Below are positions 32,851 to 42,559 of a DNA stretch of 64,000 nt, piece after piece. This DNA comes from Azorinus chamasolen (Eukaryota; Mollusca; Bivalvia; Cardiida; Solecurtidae): positions 58,339,071 through 58,403,070 of the forward strand of contig OY755241.1 in NCBI GenBank assembly GCA_963576725.1. The letters are read 5' to 3'. The notes below the pieces were generated by a model. It saw only the letters and a list, made by a program, of their open reading frames with translations. It had not been told where the DNA came from and ran no database searches. Each line of letters begins with the position of its first letter. Position 1 is the first letter of the stretch. Made by a program: the position numbers and the translations under genes.

Positions 32851-34326
32851 AATGACGTTTTCAAGATGTCTGTCATTTTGCAGTTTCCCTTCTCGCGCTC
32901 TCTCTTTGAAACAGTTGATTGCCTTGGCACATGTGTCTGATTTAATCTTCTTAACTTTTCTCCTGATGTTTCGCAGAATTTTAGACGTGCTATTGGCTTT
33001 GAGTTGTACACTAACGACTTCAAATAACCCCACAGAAAAATATCACAAGGATTGAGATCCGAGCTGTATGCGGTCCACTTCCCGGTCCCTCCCGGAAATT
33101 TCAGAGACGCTTTTCCGTGTCTCCCACCCGCACATCCTCTCCACCCAGGGGGTTAAAATGAGTACCTGTGGGGGTCACTCACCCGTATGATTGCGCCATA
33201 TGTTAGCAGTGCTCAATAGTGTAGGCCAATGACTCAATGACCAGGGGAGTAAATGTACAGTCGGCTGAGCGGTCATTCGGACTGAAAGTAGACTATAACT
33301 AGGTACTTTACTTTACTTTCACATCACAGTGATTCACATTTTGGGTATTCCTGGCAATTACTCTATCGCCAAACTTTTCATATAATGAATCCAACATCTT
33401 ATTTGTAATGTGTTGTTTTGTCCCATCTTGCATGAACCAGACATTATTCATATATCAATAGAGCGTCTGTGAAGTTCAGGAACGAACTTGTTGTTCAACA
33501 GAGACAAGTAACGTTGTGTGTTTACCGTATCGCTTAACACATACGGATCAATCAACCCAAGTGACGATATAGCACATCAAATTCCGACCTTTTCACTATA
33601 GTGCAACGGTTTCTCGGCAAAAGAATTAACTGATCACTTGTCCGAAATCTCATATTTTGCGTGCATACATGTCCGGACAATAAGAAATGCGACTCATCAC
33701 TAAACCACTTCGGCGTAATTTTCAACGACGTCAGAAGCCCAACGAAAAAATGTTAATTTCCACTTTGTCAATTATGGATAAGCTTTGCGTGATTTGTATT
33801 TTGTATAGGAACAGTTTAAAACCCTTTCGCATTGTATTACGCACAGAAGGTTTTGAAATACCTGTCTCTGATGATGTGCGCCTTATGGAATTTCAGGACT
33901 TTGTTGCAGCATGTCTTGCAACGCGCTAACATTTTAGTTACTTATACTGGTCTGTGGTCGACCCGACCTTGGAGAATATTTTACTGCCCCACGTTCTTCA
34001 AACGTTCTTACTATTTTGTAGACATTCACTCTACTCACGCTCATGTCTTTAGATGCATATATAAACTTCCTTAATGCACATCAGTAACACTTTTAAGTTC
34101 ATAATAACTTTTCATAAAAAAATACGCAGATTCGACATCAGACGAGCAATCGTGAAAATATTAAGTTTTTGAATGCCGTCATAATGTCGCGACATTACAT
34201 ATTAAAGCGCGCAATACAAACTGTAGCATGTATGCTTTAAAATGATGTATTTTTTCACTTATATAGTTCATTATTTGATCAAGTTATAAGGGGACGAAAC
34301 TAAACTTTCTTTTTGTACATCCTGTA
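32851..34326 (-). pseudogene. Tc1/IS630-like transposase relic
   Basis: The element starts on the minus strand at 34326 with a terminal-repeat-like TACAGGATGTACAAAAAGAA and GTTTCGTCCCC. Coding blocks, in changing frames: TFEERG-PRSGRP-like HTH region (near 34000), NVSALQDMLQQSPE (near 33900-33930), then WFSDESHF-LSGH (near 33665-33700, with the second catalytic Asp), NTQ-YL-LL (near 33510), WFMQDG-like (near 33430), and at the 3' end SDLNPCDIFLWGYLKSLVYN (33060-33000) with an IRRKVKKI block. About 250 unrelated bp at 33080-33330 interrupt it. The motif order fits the Tc1/mariner-IS630 superfamily. The 3' terminal repeat was not seen. Confidence 0.65.
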
Positions 34327-34456
34327 TATATAATGCCGGAATCCACATGTTGTACATTACCGGCATGAGGGATTTGTGCGACGTGCATATCAAACGCAAA
34401 TAAAAGTTGTGAAATGAAGACATCAAAAGAACGATAGAGAGAGGAAGTAAAGTAAG
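34327..34456. other. Unassigned spacer
   Basis: Sequence between the transposase relic and the BEL/Pao target site, with no feature seen. Confidence 0.35.
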
Positions 34457-34461
34457 ACAGG

Positions 34462-34639
34462 TGTCTATATGGGACGGGAATAGATGATTGACACGTCTTC
34501 TTCTTTCACAATTTACTTCTCTTAATTCTCTCTTTGCGTACTAACATTCAAAACTCTATAATCAACGTCTGTTCCCAAGCGACGTAACGTCACTTCCGTG
34601 TTATGTACACGTGACGTAAGGAGCGTTATCTCCAACATA
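34462..34639 (-). repeat. BEL/Pao 3' LTR
   Basis: 178 bp. On the plus strand it starts TGTCTATATGGGACGGG and ends TCTCCAACATA. Confidence 0.9.
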
Positions 34640-35265
34640 CTGGGGGCCGCAAAAGATAAAAATATTAAATACACTCAAATAACGAGATCTACATGAAATG
34701 CAGTAGAAACTATATGTGTGGTATGATAGTGCACTTCATGTTGAAGAAATACTTTGAAATTTGGAGATTGCGGCTAGTCTACATGAATAGAATATGTAAC
34801 AGAATAAAATATAATCTGTTAATGCAATAATTTCATTCAAACGGCTGTCTGTGTACATACATGTACGTTTGATAATGTCTCTGAGTTCTGCAACTATGAG
34901 GATAACGTATTTAAATGTAACACATTACATGATCGTCTCTTTCCGTGATTTCAACAAAGTAAACACGTTATCTATTTTATATCAATGCACAACTGACAGT
35001 AAAGACCAAGATGATTTCAACATGAAATATGCTAGGTCAGAAACCTTTGGTTAAACATAGCGCACTTCATGCTGACGTATATAACAAGCAATGCATAAAC
35101 AAAAGAGCTCTTCACATGGAATACACTTGAACTCAAACCAAAAGGAGTAACAAAGTGTACTTCGTTGTGAAACACATCATTTAGCTTATATAAAACCGAA
35201 CACCAACTTTATTGAAGATTTGAAATGCAGTGCTTCTCAGATATTTCTATGAATTTCATACAAAG
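34640..35265. other. BEL/Pao interior, non-coding remainder
   Basis: AT-rich sequence between the 3' LTR and the coding remnant, with no recognisable domain. A GC-rich GGGGGCCGCAA tract borders the LTR where a polypurine tract would be expected. Confidence 0.4.
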
Positions 35266-35448
35266 AGTTGTAGAGGTTCAGCGGTTTGTTCCGCTCACAG
35301 TTTATCTTGAACCTCTAAAGGATACATTTTTGCCACTGGTCGACACAGCAAACCATGTCTGGTTCGAACACGAGCTGCCCTGGTAAAGCCGTCACCGCCA
35401 ATCCTGAAGTCCTCGATGACGCCAAGTGACCAGTTAACTCGTGGCGTC

Positions 35449-36108
35449 TCATCGTGTACTAGAACGACGTCGCCAACGTTGACGTCCTGACCCTCTTTGC
35501 CGTGGCTGCGGTGATATTGGCGTAACGACGTCAGATACTCGTTCTTCCACCTCGTCCAGAAATGTTGTATAATCTAATTTTGAAAGTTTGTTCACCGATT
35601 CATGGGTAATGTTTGTGTTGTACTCGTCGGTTCTGTCGGCAGGATAGGCTAGATACGTAATCATCCTACCGTACAAGAGAAGAGCTGGGGTGAGCGGGTC
35701 TTGGTCCAAGGGATCCGAGGACACATGTGTCAGTGGACGATTATTTAAGATGCACTCTACCTCAACGATCAGTGTTTGTAATACTTCTAGACTGACACAT
35801 GCCTTTCCCAAAACTTTCCGAATGCTAGTTTTCGTTAACCCTACCAGTCTTTCCAACCACCCACCGTACCATGGAGCTCTCGGTGGGATAAATTTCCATA
35901 CAGTTCCAAATACGCTGACACTTTGTTGAATATCCCAGTTAATGATTTGTTTCCATAGCAACTGCATGAATATCTTTGCTCTAACGGTGATAGGACTGTT
36001 TTCTTCCGTGTTTATCTGCTTAATTTCTTCGAATCTAGCGATCAGCCTCGCCGCGGCACTCTTGTGGCCAACACGTATGTACTTTGACTTCATTTCCCGT
36101 TTAGTCAC
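35449..36108 (-). pseudogene. BEL/Pao gag-integrase fusion ORF
   Basis: A 219-residue open frame. Residues 1-45 lie directly behind the primer site and look like the N-terminus of the polyprotein (basic, HKSAAARLIARFEEIKQI). From about residue 68, WKFIPPRAPWYGGWLERLVG, then CILNNRPLTHVSSDP and DPLTPALLL are the end of a BEL/Pao integrase core, including the Glu-containing helix region VEVECILNNRPL. The join is in frame, so an internal deletion removed gag, protease, RT and RNase H without a shift. Downstream to about 35270, in other frames, RSHGKEGQDVNVGDVVLVHD and RVRTRHGLLCRP are the C-terminal (DUF5641-like) domain. No activity is expected. Confidence 0.85.
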
Positions 36109-36117
36109 GGCACCAAA

Positions 36118-36295
36118 TGTCTATCTGGGACGGGAATAGATGATTGACACGTCTTCTTCTTTCACAATTTACTTCTCTCAATTCTCTCTTTGCGTAATAA
36201 CATTCAAAACTCTATAATCAACGTCTGTTCCCAAGCGACGTAACGTCACTTCCGTGTTATGTACACGTGACGTAAGGAGCGTTATCTCCAACATA
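36118..36295 (-). repeat. BEL/Pao 5' LTR
   Basis: 178 bp, nearly identical to the 3' LTR. CACGTGACGT and TGACGTTACGTCGC stretches may hold promoter elements. Confidence 0.9.
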
Positions 36296-36489
36296 ACAGG
36301 TGTTCAAATAGGTGAAAACAAAGAAGCTATGAACACTGATATCTTAGGACTCGGTGGTGGTTTCAATTGAGGGAGGGGTAAGGTTCAAACACTATCATGG
36401 ACAAAATTTGCTATAATGAAATGGGAAAGGTGGAATATTTAAACATTACGGAAAAAAAGAAAACTATTTTAGAATTTTGTTTGCCTTGC

Positions 36490-36640
36490 GTCTTTGTGCT
36501 CGTGATTTTGTTCTTGTGTGGAGTGTTTGTCTCTGGTTCTGTGTGTCTGTTGGTGTTTTCTGTGTTCATCTCGTGTGTGAGTGTGCGTTTGGGTGTGTGG
36601 TTGTGTGTGTATGTGTGTCATGCTGTCTACCGGTGTTTTG
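36490..36640 (+). repeat. GT-rich low-complexity tract
   Basis: Imperfect TGTGTG/TCTGTG runs produce several overlapping open frames on both strands. None is a credible gene. Confidence 0.85.
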
Positions 36641-37340
36641 GTGGTGGTTGCGTCTTGTATGTGGCTTTGCCTGCTTGACTTTACTACTTTTTCATCCTTA
36701 AGCAAATATATCAGACACAGATCATACAGCTCTTACAGAAGCTATCCTATTTATCCGGTTATAAACTATAAAGCTCATACGATTTGTGTCTCGTATTTGT
36801 CTTCTCTGTACAATAATAACCATGATAATGTAAGCAATAAAAACTCAAATTAGTAGGTGTACACAACATATTGTAACCGGACGGTCCTCACTTTCACTCG
36901 TATTTACTCCCATATCTATCTAACGGATCCACATATGTACAGCAGGCGACATTTTAATGTTTAGCATACCGGATTTGGAATGTACGACACAAGTCAATGT
37001 AAATTAGATCCACGTAAAATTTTAATGAATTGAATTGATCTAGATTTCAAATAACTACTAAATATGAATGGATCCAGATTTAGATACAACCCTTAAAATG
37101 AGTGTAAAAACTGCAGCAGTGACGTATGCTTCTATGTAAACAGTAGCTCGCAAAGAATATTTTAAACTGGTTTGCTTAAAGTAATACAAATATAATAGAA
37201 ATTAATGACTTATGAAGAATGAATTTGTCGTGTGTCGAGACTTTCTTATTCTCTACCTTTTTGAAGGGCTTTATTTTCCTCTAGTGGTTTTCTTCTTAAA
37301 AGGGTGTTACTATAGAATGACTTCGATGGAAGTGTTGAAC
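36641..37340. other. Unassigned stretch
   Basis: AT-rich, no feature recognised. Confidence 0.4.
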
Positions 37341-37344
37341 GCTT

Positions 37345-37460
37345 GGCGCGCCTGTATTTATAGACTTTAGCGCCGGAATGCTTCAGAGCGAGTCGGCACT
37401 TTCAACCAGTAGAAATACACAAACGCTGTCAATAGCTGTCATTGACCAATCAAAAGACAG
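37345..37460 (-). promoter_or_regulatory. Possible core promoter (TATAAATA plus CCAAT)
   Basis: On the minus strand, ATTGGTCAATGA (an inverted CCAAT) lies about 85 nt upstream of TATAAATACAGGCGCGCC, in a locally GC-richer patch of an AT-rich region. No first exon could be identified downstream, so this is weak. Confidence 0.2.
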
Positions 37461-38355
37461 AACGGAATTATCCGTTAACACGTCACTGCTGCAGCTGCAA
37501 CAACACTCTCCGTAATAGTAATATCAGCAATAAAAATGCATTCATCAGGAAAACTGTAGACATTATAAATACAGAGTTCCGAATTATTATTATAGCTGAC
37601 AATGATTCGTTCTCAAATGGTTATTCGTGTTGGACCTGGAATTAGTCTCTTCCGTGCTGGTAAGAAATTGCAACCGACGACAGGTTCAACAAGAATCGTG
37701 TCTAAAGCAGTAATTTCACAATATCAACACAAATGATGGATATGAGTTAATCAAGTCTAAGATGAAATGCAAACTGTAAGTAATCCGTATCAATACCATG
37801 AATATTATCTATTATGACTGTTTGAAGTTATCGAGAAATGTGGGTTTCCGCGGAAATACGGAAACATGAGAATATATAAAAAATCACCTTGAAACTGATA
37901 TTTAACTTCGGTAACAGGTAAAATATAACAAATACATTGGTTTTTGGTTTCAATCATATTCTAAGATGCCCTATCAATAATTATGAGATATACGATTTAA
38001 AAGATTTCTCACAGGTAATGCCAGTGTACATTCTGTTTTACATTAAACTTGACGAAAAGGGCAAACTTTAAATAAGTTAATTGAATGAAATCCAACACAT
38101 GTAACTTTGTTGTGATTGGTAGCGACTTTGTTGTGTCGGTAAACCCTGATATGCCCACTATTGCCACATTTTTTCACCCAACACATCTGTCATAGCTGAA
38201 GGCAGAACACTTATGTCCTTTCCCTCTGGTCCCCAACCTGTAAACTATTTTTTGAAGATATTGACACAGTGCAGAATTATAGTACTCATCTCTGTGTTCC
38301 TCTTTGTATGCTTAGTAATTTAAATGCCGTCTGCTTACCTGTTGTCGTCTGGGCC
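37461..38355. other. Unassigned stretch
   Basis: No supported coding sequence or repeat. Confidence 0.4.
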
Positions 38356-38359
38356 TTGC

Positions 38360-38458
38360 TAATAGTAATAGGTCCTAGCGAACTGTGCTCAGCTAAGCGG
38401 TTTGAAAGTATACTTAAGTGAAATACTTAACTATTTTTTATGAATGCGGGTCCTATGG
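38360..38458. repeat. Harbinger-type MITE end, inverse of 27493-27580
   Basis: CTGTGCTCAGCTAAGCGG, ACTTAAGTGAAATACTTAAC and ATGAATGCGGGTCC give the inverse of GGGCCCGTATTCAT and CTGTGCTCAGCTG. Confidence 0.45.
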
Positions 38459-38465
38459 CTTTACT

Positions 38466-38566
38466 TTCTAAAACGTCATTTCATCATTTATCGGCGCTTA
38501 ATGACCTATTCATTGTCGGAATTCCATAAAACTCAACTAACTCACTCACACCCCTTCTAAAACGTC
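38466..38566 (+). mobile_element. 77-bp tail-only retroelement insert with 12-bp target duplication
   Basis: TTCTAAAACGTC is at 38466-38477 and 38555-38566. Between are 77 bp: ATCGGCGCTTAATGACCTAT, ATTGTCGGAATTCCATAAAA and CTCAACTAACTCACTCACA. It is the same tail type as 27584-27672, in an even shorter copy. Confidence 0.75.
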
Positions 38567-38893
38567 TACAATGTTCGATCGTCCGTATTGTATTATACCT
38601 ATTTTATCCTGGGAGCCAATGAGGTCTACAGTGCACCCCACTCTCCCTAGACTTTTTTCACGAGTACCAAAATGTTCAGAAAAGTTAGAAATCAGAATCA
38701 CGAATGTACTAAACTTTAAATTCTTTCAGGCTATGTGTATTTTAATCATTTCCATGGCAAAAGTCTAAGGGGTGCACGGTAGACCCCACTGGATCCCTGA
38801 GTATTTTGTCCGTGAATACTTAGGTATCAAATTTTGAATAAACATGGAACAGGGAAGAGTCTCACTTTTTTAGTTGTGGGCCGTGTGTTATCC

Positions 38894-39418
38894 ACAGGCG
38901 TTGGGCTCATGAAATATGTCTAAAATTAGTTAAACTGTCCCTAAATTGACGTTTTGTAACATTTCGGGCCGAAAAAATAAAGCCTGGGGAGTGTTGAGAC
39001 AAAGCTGAAATTTCGTATATTCTATATAAGAGAAAGGCAAATAACTCGGGCCATCCGATCCACGGGTGCTCCGCTTCAACTACAATTATTTTCGACCGGA
39101 GGGGAATTTTCCCACAAAGCAAAGATTATATAGAAAGAAAACTGTTTATCTACACGCTGGTACCAAATGCCCCATACTTTGTCTCCGTTTTAGCGAGTAC
39201 GAGGGGCAAATACCTTCAGAAAACAGTGTTTTTTATTTACTCGGAAACGATATAGTTGGCGAACAAGTGCTTGATTTCACTAAAATCCCTATTCGGAAGC
39301 GAAGCTGACGCTTCTTTCTGGTAGATACTTCTGAGAAATGATGAAATATTTTCAATGGGAATCTTACATACCGGTGACATCGCATTTTATTGCCACAGAT
39401 CCGATTAAATCTTTTCGG
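38894..39418 (+). repeat. 525-bp inverted repeat, arm 1
   Basis: Inverse partner of 47430-47957. Matching blocks include CCACAGGCGTTGGGCTCATG, CGAAAAAATAAAGCC, GGGGAATTTTCCCACAAAG, AAATGCC with TTTGTCTCCGTTTTAGCG, and CAGATCCGATTA. A short frame on the minus strand, ending GILVKSSTCSPTISFPSK, is kept in both arms, but the family is unknown. Confidence 0.8.
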
Positions 39419-39965
39419 ACAGTTCCGAGGACCAGAAACGGCTACTTTCATTTTTAACTTGTCAAGCGCTCAGACAAATACAGTGGTAAATACGCTATTC
39501 CTACCCATTTACCCGTTTTTCTACGCGTAAGAAACGGTAGTGAACGGTTACGCGTTAAACGGTTTACACGCGTTAAACGCGTAAAGAAACGATTATACCA
39601 AAGAAGTTGCGGTAGGTGCATAAATTTTCCGTTTCATGCGGAGATTTCGAATCTTATCGATGATAGCCGTTTTCAAAAAAGTCCGAATGAAACGGGTTAG
39701 CCAAAATAAGAATCGATTCGTCACTCAACGAACGTTTAGCGGTTCAGTACCGGCTAGTGTCGACGATTTGCTCATTTATGTAACGATATGTTTTTACAAA
39801 GCTATACTATCAGATATCCACTGTATATCAAACAAATAGATTGAAGAATTAGTTCTTTTTGAGTAGGTTTCTACATTTCAGATAAAAAAAACTGTCACAA
39901 AGTAAACCACCAAATTTTGGATCTAGAATGAAGAAACCTACTAAAGAATTCAGATCTATTCTATT
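39419..39965. other. Unassigned stretch with CGCGTTAAAC-type internal repeats
   Basis: Around 39518-39592, ACGCGTAAGAAACGG, ACGCGTTAAACGG, ACGCGTTAAACGCG and TAAAGAAACG recur within about 75 bp. The rest has no recognised feature. Confidence 0.5.
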
Positions 39966-39968
39966 TCT

Positions 39969-40240
39969 TAACCCTTTCCCATTTGAATATTTCTGTCAGA
40001 AAAAATGACATCATGAGTATTTATTAGATCATGCTGAATTTAACAACGGTATAAGTGCACACGCCTTTTTTATATTTGTGGAAAATATAGTCAACTCTAT
40101 TAATTTATAATTTCATAAGCAGAGTGGGCCCTGATCCGACATTCCCTACAAGAGCCTTCATGTCTAGGTTTACTCTGTTTGCAAAAGCGTTAGAGTGTTA
40201 TATCCATGTGTATGTAATGGGATAAGCAAATAATGCAGAC
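39969..40240. mobile_element. MITE-B-related decayed copy
   Basis: TTAACCCTTTCCCATTTGAA at the left, AGCAGAGTGGGCCCTGATC and GTTTACTCTGTTTGC around a decayed centre, and TGTAATGGGATAAGC near the right end. A second palindrome remnant, GCAGACCCAAGATCAAACGG, follows. Confidence 0.5.
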
Positions 40241-40627
40241 CCAAGATCAAACGGCTTCCACGCGTGCAATCTGATCTGAACCTATTACGTTTTCAAAGGT
40301 GTTTTCATCATTATGAGGTAGATCTAAAGCGTTTTAAACAGATAAGCATATTTCATGCTCACATATAACTATGAAAACGTTCTTATTATTTTGTTACTTT
40401 GTTAAGATTAAACCTCTGTTTACCGATATTTAAAAGTGGAATGGCCCATCATTGTTTAACTGTATATTCCATTCACTATTACCAGGCTTATATTTGCTAG
40501 ATGATTTTTAATTAGGCCTATGAAAATACTAGTGAAGACCCTGATCAACACCCTGATTTTGTAGCTATATTGTCTGTGTTTACACTGCTTTCAAATGTCA
40601 GTACTTTTGTTTCCCGCATTCGAATAT

Positions 40628-41266
40628 GTAACCCCCCTGCTGGCGGGGGTTAGAATTCGCCAGCTGCATCTCCTGCAGAGGGGTAAGATCCCCCCGAATA
40701 GGAGCAACCTGTTTGCCGTGGGTTGCGACTTGCGACTCGAATCGTCCAGGTGATGGGATCCTGGTAGTTGAGCAAAAGAGCGTCTCTGAGCGTATGACCT
40801 CTAATGCAACACACTGCTTTGGCCCTTAACCTGGGCGCAGACGAGCGGTCAGGCCTGGCCCAGTCTGATCAATCGGCTTACCATGTCTTGCCCAATGATA
40901 CTTCATATCTTGAGAGTTCGTCATTTCTCTATTAAATGACTCATTTTCTCCATTTTAATTCATTTCATTAGTTTTGCTCATATTAACTATACGTTGAAGT
41001 GTCTTTGAAGGCGGTGGTTTAGGGCTAATCGGGTAGATTTTGTGTATGGTTGACCAGCGATTCCTGCGTCGATTAACCTATTGGCCAGAAGGTGTTCTAT
41101 TTAGCGGTAGCGCATTGGAGGTACGGCGTTGGCTCGACTTTGCTATTTATCTGAGTATATCACCCATGTAACCCCGGTGTCTTTCGCTGGAGATATCCCG
41201 AAGGCATCCCCTTGTTGGGCTCCGAGGTGGGTGGGGAGCATGGGTGATGAACTGTAATTAAGCGCT
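40628..41266 (+). promoter_or_regulatory. LINE 5' UTR, probable internal promoter region
   Basis: GC-richer than its surroundings. It opens with ACCCCCCTGCTGGCGGGGGT (a short inverted repeat) and GAATTCGCCAGC, then GGGGTAAGATCCCCCC. Full-length I-type LINEs carry an internal promoter here by family knowledge. No specific element was identified. A short minus-strand frame at 41143-41367 is a shadow. Confidence 0.5.
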
Positions 41267-42538
41267 ATGGCAACCCCCGCCAAAAAACGCTCAAATTCAA
41301 ATCCAAATACTTTCAAAAGATCACGGAAGGACTCTGAGTCATCAGAGTCTGACCGTGAACATACCAATCAACCAAAATCGATCAATTATTGGCCAAGATT
41401 CTTGGTAATTTGTCCAGTAAATGATGCACATTCTTTGGCAAAGTTGTCTCCCTTCGCTGTTGCGAAAGCACTGCAGGGACTGGCAGGTGAGCTAAAAGAC
41501 ATAAAAGTTTTACGGTCAGGAAAGATTCTGGTGGAATGTGCAAAAAAGCAACAATCTGACAACTTTCTTAAAAGTAAAACGTTTGCTGGTATTTCGATAC
41601 AAGTGTCTCCTCATCAGTCCTTGAATTTCTGCAAAGGAGTTGTGCGAAGCCGTGATCTTCAGCACACCAATGAGGAAGAAATGCTAGCAGAACTTAACAA
41701 TCAGAATGTTACGGAAGTTAAACGTATCAAGTTTGTTAGAGACGGTAGAGATATAGTGACCAATACTTTCATTCTGAAGTTTAACGTCCCTTTCGTTCCA
41801 CCAAGAATCATGTGTGGCTACTTAAGCCTCGACGTTGACCCTTTCATTCCAAATCCTCTTCGGTGTTTTAACTGTCAGAGGTTTGGACATCATAAGGACA
41901 AATGCACCAAGAAGTCAATATGTGCCCGTTGTGGTCAGGAAGATCATGATTCCTCGACCTGTGAAAGCCCTGTGCAGTGTTTTAACTGCAAAGGGGATCA
42001 CTTTGTCTACTCGAAAGAGTGTGCAAAGTGGAAGCAAGAAAAGGAAATCCAGAGAATTCGTGTTCTACAGAATGTGTCCTTTCCTGAAGCCCGTAAAATT
42101 GTGGAAGCTTCAAAACCTTCCACTGTTGCGGGCTCATCTTATGCAGATAAGGTGAAGGAAAATACATGTAAAATTCAAACTAGGAACGCTGAAACTCAGA
42201 CAATAATCACCTGGCTACACGGTGCGCCAAATTACAAAAGTATTTCTGACTCTGTCGTCTCTGGCAAGTCTGACATGGCATGTCAGGCGACTCAGAGATC
42301 ACCTCAGAGTCCGAAGAACTCAAACTCCACCCAGAAACAGAAAAACTCTAAAAACCATAATGGTAGTGGTCCTTTACCAAATGGTAAAGGTAACACTGTG
42401 AAGCTGCACAATACGTATAGCAGCTTGGATGAGGAAGAAGTGATGGATGTATGGATGTACATACATCCATTGTCCCTTCTTCCAAATCCCCCAAAAAGGA
42501 CAAGAAGCTTGTTCCTGTTACGCCTCCAATCTAACTAA
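41267..42538 (+). CDS. LINE ORF1 protein, CCHC zinc-knuckle RNA-binding protein
   Basis: 423 residues, starting at ATG behind a purine-poor leader. A Lys/Ser-rich N-terminus (1-40) precedes a folded region (about 42-180) likely to be the RRM-like part. Three zinc knuckles follow: CFNCQRFGHHKDKC (200-213), CARCGQEDHDSSTC (219-232) and CFNCKGDHFVYSKEC (238-252). Then comes a coiled-coil-like KWKQEKEIQRIRVLQ with FPEARKIVEAS, and a Ser/Asn/Gln-rich tail. It binds the LINE RNA and forms the RNP. The last 30 residues look frameshifted: a small duplication of GGATGTATGGATGTACATAC near 42445-42470 changes the frame just before an SKSPKKDKK-like end. ORF2 starts 21 nt downstream. Confidence 0.85.
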   Translation: MATPAKKRSNSNPNTFKRSRKDSESSESDREHTNQPKSINYWPRFLVICPVNDAHSLAKLSPFAVAKALQGLAGELKDIKVLRSGKILVECAKKQQSDNFLKSKTFAGISIQVSPHQSLNFCKGVVRSRDLQHTNEEEMLAELNNQNVTEVKRIKFVRDGRDIVTNTFILKFNVPFVPPRIMCGYLSLDVDPFIPNPLRCFNCQRFGHHKDKCTKKSICARCGQEDHDSSTCESPVQCFNCKGDHFVYSKECAKWKQEKEIQRIRVLQNVSFPEARKIVEASKPSTVAGSSYADKVKENTCKIQTRNAETQTIITWLHGAPNYKSISDSVVSGKSDMACQATQRSPQSPKNSNSTQKQKNSKNHNGSGPLPNGKGNTVKLHNTYSSLDEEEVMDVWMYIHPLSLLPNPPKRTRSLFLLRLQSN

Positions 42539-42559
42539 ATATATTTTCATTAATCGATA

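Larger units (their letters stand above)
34457..36300 (-). mobile_element. Deleted BEL/Pao provirus with 5-bp target duplication
   Basis: ACAGG occurs at 34457-34461 and 36296-36300. Two 178-bp direct repeats, 34462-34639 and 36118-36295, are the LTRs and differ at only a few positions. On the minus strand the 5' LTR ends at 36118. It is followed at once by a primer-binding-site-like TTTGGTGCCGTGACTAAAC, then one open frame and a degenerate C-terminal region, then the 3' LTR. An autonomous BEL/Pao element is several kb longer, so most of gag-pol is missing. Confidence 0.85.

Noticed and set aside
35690..35929. Plus-strand 79-residue frame
   Set aside because: Shadow of the BEL/Pao integrase frame on the minus strand.
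36397..36853. Cys/Val-rich open frames
   Set aside because: Generated by the GT-rich low-complexity tract, with no signal or motif that survives outside it.
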